In this document: piece after piece, positions 18,082 to 27,862 of the stretch
Numbering within the stretch: the stretch's first letter is position 1
How the letters are laid out: each line of letters starts with the position of its first letter
Assembly (NCBI GenBank): GCA_009846685.1
Contig: VWVY01000006.1
Span: 1-64,000 of the forward strand
Direction of reading: 5' to 3'
Origin: Rhizobiales bacterium SYSU XM002
Lineage (GTDB): Bacteria; Pseudomonadota; Alphaproteobacteria; Rhizobiales; Beijerinckiaceae
DNA length: 64,000 bases
Position numbers and translations under genes: made by a program
Notes under the pieces: generated by a model
The model's database searches: none
Told to the model about the DNA's origin: nothing
Seen by the model: only the letters and a program-made list of their open reading frames with translations

Positions 18082-18645
18082 TCAGCCTGCTCTTGCCTCC
18101 TCCGGCAGCGCAACGAACGATCCATCGAGCCAGAGGGCGAAGCGCCCGTCCGGCGTCTCGACGATGCGCTCGGCGAGTTCGAGCGCCAGTGCACGCGTCA
18201 GCCGCGCCCAGAGCCCGCCGCGCACGAGGACATAGGGTTTGAGCCCGCCCGTTTCATCGAGCTCGAACCGCAGTGGATGCTCGGCATCGACGACCGCGAG
18301 ATCGTCGAGGTTGGTGCGGAAGGCAAGCGTCTCGCCTTGTTCGCCTGCCATCGCCTCCATCTCGACGGCAAGGAACGGCGCATCCTCGACCTCGATCCCG
18401 ACCCGCTCGACCGGTGTCACCAGCACATGCCGTTCGGCATCTTTCCGCAGGATCGTGGAGAAGAGCTTCACCAGCGGCATCCGCTCGATCGGCGTGCCCA
18501 TGTAGAACCAGCGCCCGTCGCGCGCGATGCGCATCGGGATCTCGCCGCAATAATCGGGGTTCCATTTCTCGACCGGCGGCAGCTTGCGCCCAGCATGGGC
18601 TGCGGCGACATCGAGAAAGCGCTTAGGGGGAACCGGTTCGCTCAT
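18082..18645 (-). CDS. DUF1285 domain protein
   Basis: 187 aa, starting at the ATG at 18645 with only a weak ribosome site. Segments such as PPVEKWNPDYCGEIPMRI, RDGRWFYMGTPIERMPLVKL and the later ETPDGRFALWLDG match what I recall of the DUF1285 family, commonly found beside MoxR operons. It looks cytoplasmic; function unknown. It is divergent from moxR, with 223 bp between. Reading the frame further upstream (to 19404) would only be antisense to moxR. Confidence 0.75.
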   Translation of the reverse strand: MSEPVPPKRFLDVAAAHAGRKLPPVEKWNPDYCGEIPMRIARDGRWFYMGTPIERMPLVKLFSTILRKDAERHVLVTPVERVGIEVEDAPFLAVEMEAMAGEQGETLAFRTNLDDLAVVDAEHPLRFELDETGGLKPYVLVRGGLWARLTRALALELAERIVETPDGRFALWLDGSFVALPEEARAG

Positions 18646-18868
18646 GCCGTTAATTCTAGGGACTTCGCGCGAACTGGGAAAGAGAGTGGAGCCGCTGTTC
18701 GCCATCCCTTCGCCACGATTGGCAAATCGACTGCCTTTCCGAACACGAAATCGTGTTGAGGAACGAGCGGGAAGCGCCAAAGCTCCATTGCCGTCAGCGC
18801 GGCCCCGTTCCACACTGGCACCGACACGCCCTTTGATGTGGCGCACAGGAATGAAGGGAAACGCCGCT

Positions 18869-19882
18869 ATGCCCGAACCTTCCGGCACCGTGACAGAACC
18901 CGCAGATTTCGCCGCCTCCTTCGTACGGATGGCGGAAGACGCCGCCGCGAACCTCGTCAAGGCGAGGGCGGAGATCGGCAAGGCGATCTTCGGCCAGGAG
19001 AAGGTGGTCGAGGAGGCGCTGGTGACGATCCTCGCCGGCGGCCATGCCCTGCTTGTCGGCGTGCCGGGTCTCGCGAAAACCCGCCTCGTCGAAACGCTGG
19101 GAACCGTTCTCGGGCTCGACGCACGCCGGGTGCAGTTCACGCCGGATCTGATGCCCTCGGACATTCTCGGCACCGAAATCCTCGAAGAGCCGAGCCCCGG
19201 CAAGCGCGCCTTCCGCTTCATCAAGGGTCCGGTCTTCGCCGAACTCCTGATGGCGGATGAAATCAATCGCGCCTCGCCGCGCACACAGTCGGCGCTGTTG
19301 CAGGCGATGCAGGAAGGATTCGTCACCATCGCCGGCCAGCGGCACGATCTGCCGCGTCCGTTCCACGTGCTCGCGACCCAGAACCCAATCGAACAGGAGG
19401 GCACCTATCCCCTCCCCGAAGCTCAGCTCGACCGCTTCCTGCTAGAAATCGACGTCGACTACCCCGATCGCGAGGCCGAAAGGCGGATGCTCATCGAGAC
19501 GACTGGCTCGACCCAAGCGGAAGTTCAGGCGGTTTTCTCCGCGGAGGGTATTCTCGCCGCACAGCGCCTCGTGCGGCGTCTCCCCGTCGGCGAGAGCATC
19601 GTCGAGGCGATCCTCGATCTTGTCCGCTCGGCGCGTCCACTGCCGGGCACGCCTCTCGCCGAAAAACTGGTCTGGGGCCCGGGCCCGCGTGCAAGCCAGG
19701 CGCTGATGCTGGCGATACGCGCCCGCGCGCTGATCGAGGGACGGCTCTCGCCTTCCCTCGACGATTTGATTGCGCTCGCTGAACCTGTGCTCAAGCACCG
19801 CATGGCGCTTTCCTTCGCCGCGCGGGCGGAAGGCGAGACCATCGGCAAGATCATCGCCGGCCTTACGGCCAAGTATCGCTGA
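18869..19882 (+). CDS. MoxR-family AAA+ ATPase
   Basis: 337 aa. Walker A region GVPGLAKTRLVET (non-canonical A-K-T as usual in MoxR), Walker B LLMADEINRASPRTQSALLQ, and sensor region LATQNPIEQEGTYPLPEAQL. MoxR ATPases act as chaperones that load or assemble VWA-domain partners. It heads a four-gene operon with a DUF58 and two large membrane proteins. I use the ATG at 18869, which has AAGGG upstream, rather than that at 18851. Confidence 0.95.
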   Translation: MPEPSGTVTEPADFAASFVRMAEDAAANLVKARAEIGKAIFGQEKVVEEALVTILAGGHALLVGVPGLAKTRLVETLGTVLGLDARRVQFTPDLMPSDILGTEILEEPSPGKRAFRFIKGPVFAELLMADEINRASPRTQSALLQAMQEGFVTIAGQRHDLPRPFHVLATQNPIEQEGTYPLPEAQLDRFLLEIDVDYPDREAERRMLIETTGSTQAEVQAVFSAEGILAAQRLVRRLPVGESIVEAILDLVRSARPLPGTPLAEKLVWGPGPRASQALMLAIRARALIEGRLSPSLDDLIALAEPVLKHRMALSFAARAEGETIGKIIAGLTAKYR

Positions 19883-19908
19883 ACCGGATCAGGGAGGCCA
19901 CGCGCTTC

Positions 19909-20868
19909 ATGGCGGCTGACGAGGCCCGCATCACCCCGGCCCTTCGCGGCAAGCTTCCGCCGGTGCTGACGCGCGAAGCTGCGCGCCTCTCCGAAATCCT
20001 GCCGCATCTCGTCGTCGAGGCGCGCAATGTTGCGGCACAGCTCCAGCTCGGCATTCACGGCCGCCGTCGCCCCGGACCGGGCGAGGAGTTCTGGGAATTC
20101 CGCCCGTTCGTTGCCGGGGAATCGACCAGCCGGATCGACTGGCGCCGTTCCGCACGCGACGACCGTCTCTATGTCCGCGAACGCGAGTGGGAAAGCGCCT
20201 CGGCGCATTGGATCTGGATGGATCTTTCCGCTTCGATGCATTTCTCCTCGCGTCTCTCCGGCCATCCCAAACGCGATCGGGCGATCCTGATCGGCCTCGC
20301 GCTGGCGGATATTCTTGTCCATGCCGGCGAACGTGTCGGCCTTCCCGGCCGCACAACACCGCTCGCTTCGCGCAACATCATCATGCGGCTGGCGGAAGCG
20401 CTCGTCCGGCATGATCCGGCCCATCCCGACCCGCTGGCGATGGATGGCCTGCCTGACGTTTTGCCGGTGAAACGGCACGATCACCTCATCCTCATCGGCG
20501 ATTTCATCATGCCACCGACGGAATTCGCCGAAAAGCTCGCTCGCATCGCGCATCGCGGCGTACGCGGCACGGTCGTGCTGGTGCGCGATCCGGTGGAGGA
20601 GGACTTTCCTTTCGCGGGCGAGGTCGAGTTCGAAGGGCTGGAGGCGCCGGAAACCTGGCGCGTCGGCGAGGCCCTGGAGGTCGCGCGCGCCTATCGCGAG
20701 CGGATCGCGACAGTGAATGACGAGTTGCGCCGTCTCACCCTGCAACAGGGCTTTGCATTCGTGAAGCATCTGACGCATCGCCCCGCTGCGGAAACCTTGC
20801 TGAGCCTCGCGGCGCTGATCGGCGGGCAACCGTTGGCGGCACATTCCACGCTGGGAGCCGCGCCATGA
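19909..20868 (+). CDS. DUF58 VWA-type protein
   Basis: 319 aa. The DUF58 signature (GRRRPGPGEEFWEFRPFVAG, then RIDWRRSARDDRLYVRERE) is followed by a VWA-like MIDAS WMDLSASMHF. AGGGAGG precedes the ATG. It is the usual partner of MoxR. It overlaps the next gene by ATGA (20865-20868). Confidence 0.93.
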   Translation: MAADEARITPALRGKLPPVLTREAARLSEILPHLVVEARNVAAQLQLGIHGRRRPGPGEEFWEFRPFVAGESTSRIDWRRSARDDRLYVREREWESASAHWIWMDLSASMHFSSRLSGHPKRDRAILIGLALADILVHAGERVGLPGRTTPLASRNIIMRLAEALVRHDPAHPDPLAMDGLPDVLPVKRHDHLILIGDFIMPPTEFAEKLARIAHRGVRGTVVLVRDPVEEDFPFAGEVEFEGLEAPETWRVGEALEVARAYRERIATVNDELRRLTLQQGFAFVKHLTHRPAAETLLSLAALIGGQPLAAHSTLGAAP

Positions 20869-23675
20869 TCGCCGGGCTCAGCTTCCTTTCCCCCTGGATG
20901 TTGATCGGCCTCATCGCCCTGCCGGCACTGTTCCTGCTGCTCAGGATCACGCCCCCGCCGCCGCGCCGCCTGCCACTGCCGACGTTGCCGCTGGTCAAGG
21001 ACATTCTCGGCAAGGAGAAGGAACCCGCCCGCACACCATGGTGGTTGCTCGCGATCCGGCTGGCCGCCGCTGCCGCGCTGATTCTCGCCGTCGCCGGTCC
21101 GCGCTGGCAACCACAGAGCGAAGTCGCAGCCGTCGGAAACGCGAAGGGGACACTCGTTATTCTCATCGACAACGGCTGGACCGCCGCGCCCGGCTGGGCC
21201 ATGCGCATCGAGCGCGCGAAGAGCCTCATCGAAAACGCGTCCTCGCGTCCGATTCTCCTTCTCGCCGCGGGCGATCCCACGAATGGCCTGCAACCGGAAA
21301 CCGCGCAAGCCGCGCTCTCGCGCCTGATGACGCTCCTGCCGAAGCCGTATCTCGTCGATCGCGAATCCGCGCTCGATCTTGCGCTGGCCGCGTTGAGGGC
21401 AGATACCGATGCGCAGATCGTGTGGATCAGCGATGGCATCGTCGAGGAAACCCAGCGCGGCATCGTCTCGCGCTTCCTCGCTACAAGTGCCGACCGGATC
21501 GACGTAATCGCGACGCCGGCGGACACCCCCCTCGCCATCGCCGGTATCGAGCAGGAAGCCGAAGGCCTTCAGGCCATCGTCAAGCTGCCCGCACCGTCAG
21601 TCGCTTCCCGCGAAGGTATTGTCCGGGCGTTTGACGAAAAAGGGCGTGAACTCGGCGAGGCGATCCTCCATCTTGATGCCGGCAAGTCCGAGGCAAGAGC
21701 CCGGTTCACGATGCCGATCGAACTGACCAACGATATCACGCGTATCGAAATCGTCGGCGAGAAGAGCGCGGGAGCGGTGCATCTGCTCAATACGGCCGCA
21801 GGCCGACGCCGCGTCGCGCTCGTCACCGGGGAATCGTCAGATACCGCTCAATCGCTGATCTCCGCGCGTTATTTCGTGGCTCAGGCGCTCAAACCCTTTG
21901 CCGATCTGCGCGAGCCTCCGCGCGGGATCAACGATCCGATCACACGTGTCCTCGACGAGCGGCCTGACATCCTTGTCCTCGTCGATATCGGCACGGTTGC
22001 CGGCGAGAACGGCGCAGCGATCGCACGTTTCGTCGAGAACGGCGGCATGCTCATCCGCTTTGCCGGTTCCGGCCTCGCTGAAGCATCTGACGATCTCCTG
22101 CCCGTCCGGCTCCGGCGTGGCGGGCGCATCCTCGGCGGCGCCCTGTCGTGGGACAAACCACGCAAACTCGGCACTTTCCCGGAAGGCTCGCCTTTTGCGG
22201 GGCTCCCGGTGCGCGATGACGTGCGGGTCGAGCGGCAGGTTCTTGCCGAGCCCGATGCAGAGCTTAGCCGCGCAAGCTGGGCCGTTCTCGAAGACGGAAC
22301 GCCGCTTGTGACCGGCACGGCACGTGGCAAGGGGCACATCGTCCTTTTTCACGTCACGGGCGACACGAGTTGGTCGAACCTGCCGCTGTCGGGCTCGTTC
22401 GTGGAAATGCTCCGGCGCGCGCTGGCAGTCGCCAAGAGTCGGAACCGCGCGCTGGAGCCCGGCGGCGGCGAAACAGCAAGCAAGGTCGCGCCGCGCCTGA
22501 CGCTCGACGGTTTCGGTGCTCTCTCATCTGCAACGCGCCTGGCGCAACCGATCGACGCCCGCTTCCCCGGTCCGGCCGATGCCGAGCATCTGCCGGGCTT
22601 CTACGGCCCTGTCGAGGCCAGCGTCGCTGTCAATGCCCTGACGGCATCGACAAAGCTACAGCCAATCGCTTTCGGCAGCGCCCATGTCGTCCCGCTTCGA
22701 CCCTGGCAGCTCGTCGACTTTCGCCCTTGGCTGATGATCTTGGCCGCCATTCTCGTTATCGCCGATGCGCTCGCGATGGCGGTCCTCGGCGGTGCCTTCG
22801 CACGCTGGACAGGCAGTCTCGTGTTTCGTCGCGGCATGACGGCATCGCTCCTCACCGGAGTAACGTTGGCGCTCTTCGCACCAGTGCCGCAAGCGGATGC
22901 GCAGCAGGCGAAGGACCTGCCGGCGATCCGGCAGGAGGATGTCCGCTCAAGCCTGCGCCCGCGACTGGCCTATGTTGTCACCGGTAATCCACGCGTTGAC
23001 GAGGCGAGTAAGGCAGGCCTATTCGGCCTCGGCCGCATCCTCGCCGAGCGCACCTCGCTCCAGCTTGACGAGCCCATCGGGCTCGATCCGGCGCGCGACG
23101 AGCTTGTCTTCTATTCGATGATTTACTGGCCGATGATTGCCGGGCAGCCCAATCCGCCGGAGCGCGCGATCCGCGCCGTCGATGCCTTCATGAAAACCGG
23201 CGGCACGGTGATTTTCGACACGCGCGATGCCTTCATCCAGCGCCCCGGTGGAACGCCGACCCCGGAAACCCGCGCGTTGCGCGCCATGCTCGGCTCGCTC
23301 AACATCCCGGCGCTGGAGCCGATCCCGCAGGATCACGTCCTGACCAAGACCTTCTATTTGCTCAACCGTTTTGTCGGCCGCTATGCCGCAGGCGACAGTT
23401 GGGTTGAGGTGCTGTCCGGCCCCGGTCGCGATGCGAAGGTCCCTGCCCGCGCCGGCGACCGCGTCTCGCCGATCATCATCACCTCGAACGATCTCGCCGC
23501 CGCCTGGGCGATGGACCGGCTCGGCAACCCGCTCTTTCCGCTCGTGCCAGGCGAACCGCGCCAGCGCGAGCTGGCCTATCGCACCGGGGTCAATCTCGTG
23601 ATGTACGTCTTCACGGGCAACTACAAGGCTGATCAGGTGCACGTGCCCGCCCTCCTCGAAAGGCTGGGCCAATGA
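20865..23675 (+). CDS. DUF4159 protein with BatA-type N-terminus
   Basis: 936 aa. The N-terminus resembles BatA (two membrane helices with PRRLPLPTLPLVKDILG between them), then a VWA-like region where the metal site is degenerate (VILIDNGWTAAPGW lacks D-x-S-x-S). After a long extracytoplasmic middle come two more helices near residues 620-680 and the C-terminal DUF4159 domain from about residue 690 (RLAYVVTGNPRVDEASKAG, ELVFYSMIYWPMI, GTVIFDTRDAF). It is the third gene of the MoxR set, overlapping the next gene by 4 bp. Confidence 0.88.
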   Translation: MIAGLSFLSPWMLIGLIALPALFLLLRITPPPPRRLPLPTLPLVKDILGKEKEPARTPWWLLAIRLAAAAALILAVAGPRWQPQSEVAAVGNAKGTLVILIDNGWTAAPGWAMRIERAKSLIENASSRPILLLAAGDPTNGLQPETAQAALSRLMTLLPKPYLVDRESALDLALAALRADTDAQIVWISDGIVEETQRGIVSRFLATSADRIDVIATPADTPLAIAGIEQEAEGLQAIVKLPAPSVASREGIVRAFDEKGRELGEAILHLDAGKSEARARFTMPIELTNDITRIEIVGEKSAGAVHLLNTAAGRRRVALVTGESSDTAQSLISARYFVAQALKPFADLREPPRGINDPITRVLDERPDILVLVDIGTVAGENGAAIARFVENGGMLIRFAGSGLAEASDDLLPVRLRRGGRILGGALSWDKPRKLGTFPEGSPFAGLPVRDDVRVERQVLAEPDAELSRASWAVLEDGTPLVTGTARGKGHIVLFHVTGDTSWSNLPLSGSFVEMLRRALAVAKSRNRALEPGGGETASKVAPRLTLDGFGALSSATRLAQPIDARFPGPADAEHLPGFYGPVEASVAVNALTASTKLQPIAFGSAHVVPLRPWQLVDFRPWLMILAAILVIADALAMAVLGGAFARWTGSLVFRRGMTASLLTGVTLALFAPVPQADAQQAKDLPAIRQEDVRSSLRPRLAYVVTGNPRVDEASKAGLFGLGRILAERTSLQLDEPIGLDPARDELVFYSMIYWPMIAGQPNPPERAIRAVDAFMKTGGTVIFDTRDAFIQRPGGTPTPETRALRAMLGSLNIPALEPIPQDHVLTKTFYLLNRFVGRYAAGDSWVEVLSGPGRDAKVPARAGDRVSPIIITSNDLAAAWAMDRLGNPLFPLVPGEPRQRELAYRTGVNLVMYVFTGNYKADQVHVPALLERLGQ

Positions 23676-25786
23676 ACGGCGCCGTCAATGTCGATCGCCT
23701 GACGCTCGATCTCGCACCGTTCCTGCCCTGGCCTTGGCTTGCCGTCATGGCGCTGATCGGACTGATTTCCGTCGGCTATCTCCTCTGGCGCGGGCGGCGC
23801 GGCGCGTGGTTGCGCCTAGTCGCATTGCTGCTCGTGCTCGCGGGGCTTGCTGACCCGCGCCTCATCAACGAGAAGCGCGATCCGCTGCCCGATGTCGTCG
23901 CGGTGGTCGTGGATCGGTCCGGCTCGCAGACTATCGGCGCACGGCTGCGCGAAACCGAGGAAGCGCTACGCGTTCTGACCGATCGCGTCCGCCAGCGGCC
24001 GAACACTGAGATGCGGGTCATCGACGTATTCGACCGCGACGGCACGGGCGACGGCACGCGGCTGTTCGAAACAGTCGCCAACGCCACCCGCGACGTCCCC
24101 AAGGACCGGTTGGCGGGCGTCATCGCCATTACCGACGGGGTCGTGCACGACGTGCCCACCGACAAGGGGCGCCTGTCGTTCAACGCGCCGTTCCATGCTC
24201 TCGTTACCGGCCGCCCGAACGAGTTCGACCGACGAATCGAGTTGGTGGAAGCACCACGCTTCGGCATCGTCGGCAGGGACGTGAACGCCATCGTGCGGGT
24301 CGAGAGTCAGGGACGCCCGGAAGGTCCGGTGCGGCTCAGCATCCGGCAGAACGGCGAGCTGCTGTCGAACCGGACCGTGCTCCCCGGCCGCCCTATCAGC
24401 GTGCCGCTGCGCGTCGACCGCGCCGGGATGAACCTGTTCGAACTCGGAATCGAGTCCGCGCCGGGCGAGCTCACGCCACTGAACAACACGATCGCACTGC
24501 CGATCGAGGGGGTCCGGGAAAAACTGCACGTTCTTCTGGTCTCGGGCGAGCCTCATGCCGGGGAGCGGACCTGGCGCAATCTCCTCAAGGCCGATCCGAA
24601 CGTGGATCTGGTGCATTTCACCATCTTGCGCCCCCCGGAGAAGCAGGACGGCACGCCGACGAACGAACTCTCGCTGATCGCCTTTCCGACACGAGAACTC
24701 TTCGTCACCAAGATCAAGGAATTCGACCTCATCATCTTCGATCGCTATTCCAACCAGACCTTCCTGCCGACGCTCTATTTCGAGAATATGGTGCGCTATG
24801 TGCAGGAAGGCGGCGCGATCCTTTTCGCCGTCGGCCCGGAGATCACGGCGCGTTCGGGCCTGCTCTCGACCCCGCTGCGCGAGATCATGCCGGCCGAGCC
24901 GACCGGCAACGTCATCGAGCGGGCCTATCGCGCGGAAGTGACCGATCTTGGCCGCCGTCACCCCGTTACACGAAACCTCGAAGGCGCGGGCACGCCGCAG
25001 ACCGGAGCGACCTGGTCGCCATGGTTCCGGCAGGTGGCCGCCCGCTCGCGCGACGGGCAAGGCCTTCTGCAGGGGACGAACAGTTTGCCGCTCCTCGAAC
25101 TCAAACGCGAGGGCAAGGGGCGGGTCGGGCTGTTTCTGTCCGATCATGTCTGGCTCTGGGCGCGCGGCTACATGGGCGGTGGCCCCTATCTCGATCTCCT
25201 CCGCCGCCTCTCGCACTGGCTGATGAAGGAGCCGGAACTGGAGGAGGAGGCGCTGCGTCTTTCCGTCAACGGCGGCAAGGTCGTGATCGAGCGCAGGACG
25301 ATCGGCGGCGCACCCGGCGATGCTGTTCTCACAGAACCCGCCGGCGAGAAACTGCCGGTCACCCTCACGGAGGCTGAACCTGGCATCTGGCGCGCGGAAA
25401 TGGCCATTCGCCGCGCGGGGCTCTACCGCGCTGAGAACGGCGGCCTCGTTGCCTTCGTCAACGCCGGCCAGCCCAACCCGCGCGAATTCCGGCAGGTGGT
25501 CTCGACCGTCGAGGACCTCGCGCCGGTGGCGGAGATGTCCGGTGGCTCGGTTCGCCGGATCTTTGCCGAGGGACGTCTCGACATGCCGAGCCTCGTCGAT
25601 ATCCGGACAGGAGGACGTTACGCCGGTGCGAACTACATCGGCCTCCGCCCAACGGAAGCCTCCGTGCTGCGCGGTGTGACCGTTTTCCCGCTCGGCATCG
25701 GCATGATAGGGCTCGGACTGCTGCTGCTTCCGCTGATCGGTGCATGGTTCGCGGAAGGCACCCGGAGGAAGCGAACCGAGAGCTGA
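23672..25786 (+). CDS. Large VWA/glutamine-amidotransferase-like membrane protein
   Basis: 704 aa. Two N-terminal helices (WPWLAVMALIGLISVGYLLW and ALLLVLAGLADPRL) precede a VWA-like domain whose metal motif is intact (VVVDRSGSQTIG, D-x-S-x-S). The central part (LHVLLVSGEPHAGERTWRN, then DLIIFDRYSNQTFLP and VQEGGAILFAVGPE) resembles the class I glutamine amidotransferase-like fold without obvious catalytic residues. A C-terminal helix (LGIGMIGLGLLLLPLIGAWF) anchors it. Last gene of the MoxR operon; probably an envelope-associated client of MoxR. Confidence 0.85.
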   Translation: MNGAVNVDRLTLDLAPFLPWPWLAVMALIGLISVGYLLWRGRRGAWLRLVALLLVLAGLADPRLINEKRDPLPDVVAVVVDRSGSQTIGARLRETEEALRVLTDRVRQRPNTEMRVIDVFDRDGTGDGTRLFETVANATRDVPKDRLAGVIAITDGVVHDVPTDKGRLSFNAPFHALVTGRPNEFDRRIELVEAPRFGIVGRDVNAIVRVESQGRPEGPVRLSIRQNGELLSNRTVLPGRPISVPLRVDRAGMNLFELGIESAPGELTPLNNTIALPIEGVREKLHVLLVSGEPHAGERTWRNLLKADPNVDLVHFTILRPPEKQDGTPTNELSLIAFPTRELFVTKIKEFDLIIFDRYSNQTFLPTLYFENMVRYVQEGGAILFAVGPEITARSGLLSTPLREIMPAEPTGNVIERAYRAEVTDLGRRHPVTRNLEGAGTPQTGATWSPWFRQVAARSRDGQGLLQGTNSLPLLELKREGKGRVGLFLSDHVWLWARGYMGGGPYLDLLRRLSHWLMKEPELEEEALRLSVNGGKVVIERRTIGGAPGDAVLTEPAGEKLPVTLTEAEPGIWRAEMAIRRAGLYRAENGGLVAFVNAGQPNPREFRQVVSTVEDLAPVAEMSGGSVRRIFAEGRLDMPSLVDIRTGGRYAGANYIGLRPTEASVLRGVTVFPLGIGMIGLGLLLLPLIGAWFAEGTRRKRTES

Positions 25787-25788
25787 TC

Positions 25789-26286
25789 TCAGCCGCCGCG
25801 CACCTCGCCTGACGTCGCCGCCAGCGCCCCGGGCTTCAGTTCAAGCGCGAGCAGCCGCATGGGATCGACGGGCCCCGGCAGACGGATCTTACCCGGCGGC
25901 ACACGCTTGTAGCCGTGACGCCCATAGTAAGGTTCGTCCCCCACAAGAATGATGAGATCGGCGCCGATTGCGCGGGCAGCATGGGCGCACCGTTCGAGCA
26001 GCGCACGACCAATCCCGCGCCCTTCAAACGAGGGGTCAACCGTCAGCGGTCCGAGCATAAACGCCCGATGCTCGCCAATTCGGATCGGCGTCAACTGCAC
26101 CGCCGCGATCAGAAGCGATCCGATATGCGCGACGAAAGCGAGACCGGGTGTCGCTCCGGCCTGTTCGCGAATGCGGAACGCCGTCCGCGCGAAGCGCCCC
26201 GGCCCGAACGCGCGCGCATGGAGCCGCTCGACGGCGTCGCCGTCTTCCGGCCGCTGCGCCTGGATGGTGAACTGGAGATCGGACAT
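25789..26286 (-). CDS. GNAT-family N-acetyltransferase
   Basis: 165 aa. The acetyl-CoA loop is visible in LGPLTVDPSFEGRGIGRALL (motif A R/Q-G-x-G-x-G/A region), then CAHAARAIGADLIILVGDEP and YYGRHGYKRVP. This is the profile of small YhbS-like acetyltransferases. Substrate unknown. Its stop is 2 bp from the convergent end of the MoxR operon. Confidence 0.88.
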   Translation of the reverse strand: MSDLQFTIQAQRPEDGDAVERLHARAFGPGRFARTAFRIREQAGATPGLAFVAHIGSLLIAAVQLTPIRIGEHRAFMLGPLTVDPSFEGRGIGRALLERCAHAARAIGADLIILVGDEPYYGRHGYKRVPPGKIRLPGPVDPMRLLALELKPGALAATSGEVRGG

Positions 26287-26367
26287 GACGCTCCGCGCCG
26301 AAACAAGAGTTGGGACCGATCAATATCCTCCCCAACCGAAAGATCAATGCGCGAGATCGCCTTGCGC

Positions 26368-26826
26368 TCACCAATAGGCATCGACCGCGCGAAGCCCGGC
26401 AATTTCATCGAGCCGGCGGCGGGTGCCGGATGTCGTTTCCTCCGGCAGATCATCAAGCGGAAAGAACCCGCACTCGACGATCTCGCGGTCCGGCAATCGC
26501 GGACCTTCCTGCACGAAGGCGCGAACAACAAAGAGCGCAACATGATCGCGTGGGGCATGCGGCGCGTTGTTGTAGACCGCCAGAAGCGTGGCCTCGCCGG
26601 TGAGGCGGATATTGCCTTCCTCCAGAAGTTCAATCGCCAGCGCCTGCTCCAGTGTTTGTCCGACTTCAACCCCGCCGCCGGGCAGATGCCATCCCGGCAG
26701 ATAGGAGTGGCGAACAAGAAAGACCCGGTCCTCACCATCGAGGACGGCCGCCCGGACACCGAGCGTCATTCCGCGCGCGAAACGGAACCAGACATGAATC
26801 AGCCGGCGAAACAGCCGCAAATGCAA
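26368..26826 (-). CDS. Nudix-fold hydrolase with a degenerate Nudix box
   Basis: About 152 aa from a TTG at 26826. The start is uncertain: M-T-L-G-V-R further in and an ATG near 26955 inside the divergent gene are alternatives. The fold segment LPGWHLPGGGVEVGQTLEQA is clear. The box deviates from G-x5-E-x7-R-E-U-x-E-E-x-G-U: Gln replaces the first Glu, Ile replaces Arg and Asn replaces the last Gly, while the catalytic E-L-L-E-E is kept. The C-terminus FFPLDDLPEETTSGTRRRLD is typical. Substrate unknown. Confidence 0.75.
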   Translation of the reverse strand: MHLRLFRRLIHVWFRFARGMTLGVRAAVLDGEDRVFLVRHSYLPGWHLPGGGVEVGQTLEQALAIELLEEGNIRLTGEATLLAVYNNAPHAPRDHVALFVVRAFVQEGPRLPDREIVECGFFPLDDLPEETTSGTRRRLDEIAGLRAVDAYW

Positions 26827-26916
26827 GGGTTCGTTGCGTCCGGGGGCGGATTCGACACTTGACGTGACAGGCCCCGCGGGCGACACGGAGCCCGCCCCGC
26901 CCGCGAGACCTGTGCC

Positions 26917-27816
26917 TTGACCTTTCTGATCGCTCACCTGTCCGATCCCCATATTGGCCCGCTGCCACCACTGAAGCTGCGCCACCTGATGAACAAGCGG
27001 ATGACCGGGGCATTGAACTGGCATGGCGCCCGCGCGACAATCCATAACATGACGGTTTTTGCCGAGATTATCGCCGATATTCTCGCCCAGAAGCCTGATC
27101 ACGTCGCACTGACCGGCGATCTCGTCAATATCGGCTTCGAGCCTGAATTCCCGCAAGCCCTGTCGATGACGAAGGAACTTGGCACGCCGGACAAGGTCAG
27201 CATTGTGCCGGGCAACCACGATGCCTACGTGCGCGGGTCTCTTGCCGCCATGGAACGCAGCTTCGCAGCCTTCATGGTCGGCGATGGTCAGGCAAAACCG
27301 GTCGCTTTTCCCTATCTCCGGGAGCGGGACGGGATCGCGTTCATCGGTGTCAATTCAGGGGTGCCGACCCTGCCCTTCATGGCCTCAGGCGAGGTCGGTG
27401 TTCGCCAGCGTGAGGCTCTCGCGCAGATTCTTGACGAGACGGCTCAGCGCAAGCTCTACCGCGTGGTGATGATCCACCATCCGCCTGTCCGCGTCGCCTC
27501 GCGTTTCGGACGTAGCCTGCGCGATGCCGACGCTTTCACGCGGATGCTCGCGAAACATGGGGCGGAACTGGTTCTGCACGGGCATAACCATCGCCATTCG
27601 CTGCACCATGTCCGGGGGCCGGCAGGCACCGTGCCGGTGCTGGGCGTTGCCTCCGCTTCCGCCGTTCCGGGAACGCCGGCCCATCGCGCGGAATACCACC
27701 TCATCCGCATCGATGCCGCCGCCCGGCGGACCGAGATTGTCCGGCGCGGTTTCTCGCCGGAAAACGGCGGAATTCACGAAATCGGGTCACCTATTCGTTT
27801 CGCTGCCGATTTGTGA
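26917..27816 (+). CDS. Calcineurin-like metallophosphoesterase
   Basis: 299 aa from a TTG start; no ATG in frame nearby fits. The five metallophosphoesterase motifs are present: LSDPHIG, GDLVNIG, GNHDAYV, IHHPPVR and HGHNHRH. These bind a dinuclear metal centre for phosphomono- or diester hydrolysis. The C-terminal GTPVLGVASASAVPGTP-like segment is typical of the class III phosphodiesterase branch. Divergent from the Nudix gene. Confidence 0.92.
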   Translation: MTFLIAHLSDPHIGPLPPLKLRHLMNKRMTGALNWHGARATIHNMTVFAEIIADILAQKPDHVALTGDLVNIGFEPEFPQALSMTKELGTPDKVSIVPGNHDAYVRGSLAAMERSFAAFMVGDGQAKPVAFPYLRERDGIAFIGVNSGVPTLPFMASGEVGVRQREALAQILDETAQRKLYRVVMIHHPPVRVASRFGRSLRDADAFTRMLAKHGAELVLHGHNHRHSLHHVRGPAGTVPVLGVASASAVPGTPAHRAEYHLIRIDAAARRTEIVRRGFSPENGGIHEIGSPIRFAADL

Positions 27817-27862
27817 AAACGACTTCTTAACAGTGCTTAAGGCATGATCGGCCATCTCTCCC

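Noticed and set aside
18082-19404. 440-aa reading of the DUF1285 protein
   Set aside because: The added part is antisense to moxR; the ATG at 18645 gives a family-like length.
19525-20844. 439-aa open frame on the minus strand
   Set aside because: Antisense to the MoxR and DUF58 genes, with no recognisable motif.
23966-25216. 416-aa open frame on the minus strand
   Set aside because: Antisense to the large VWA protein; composition typical of a shadow frame.
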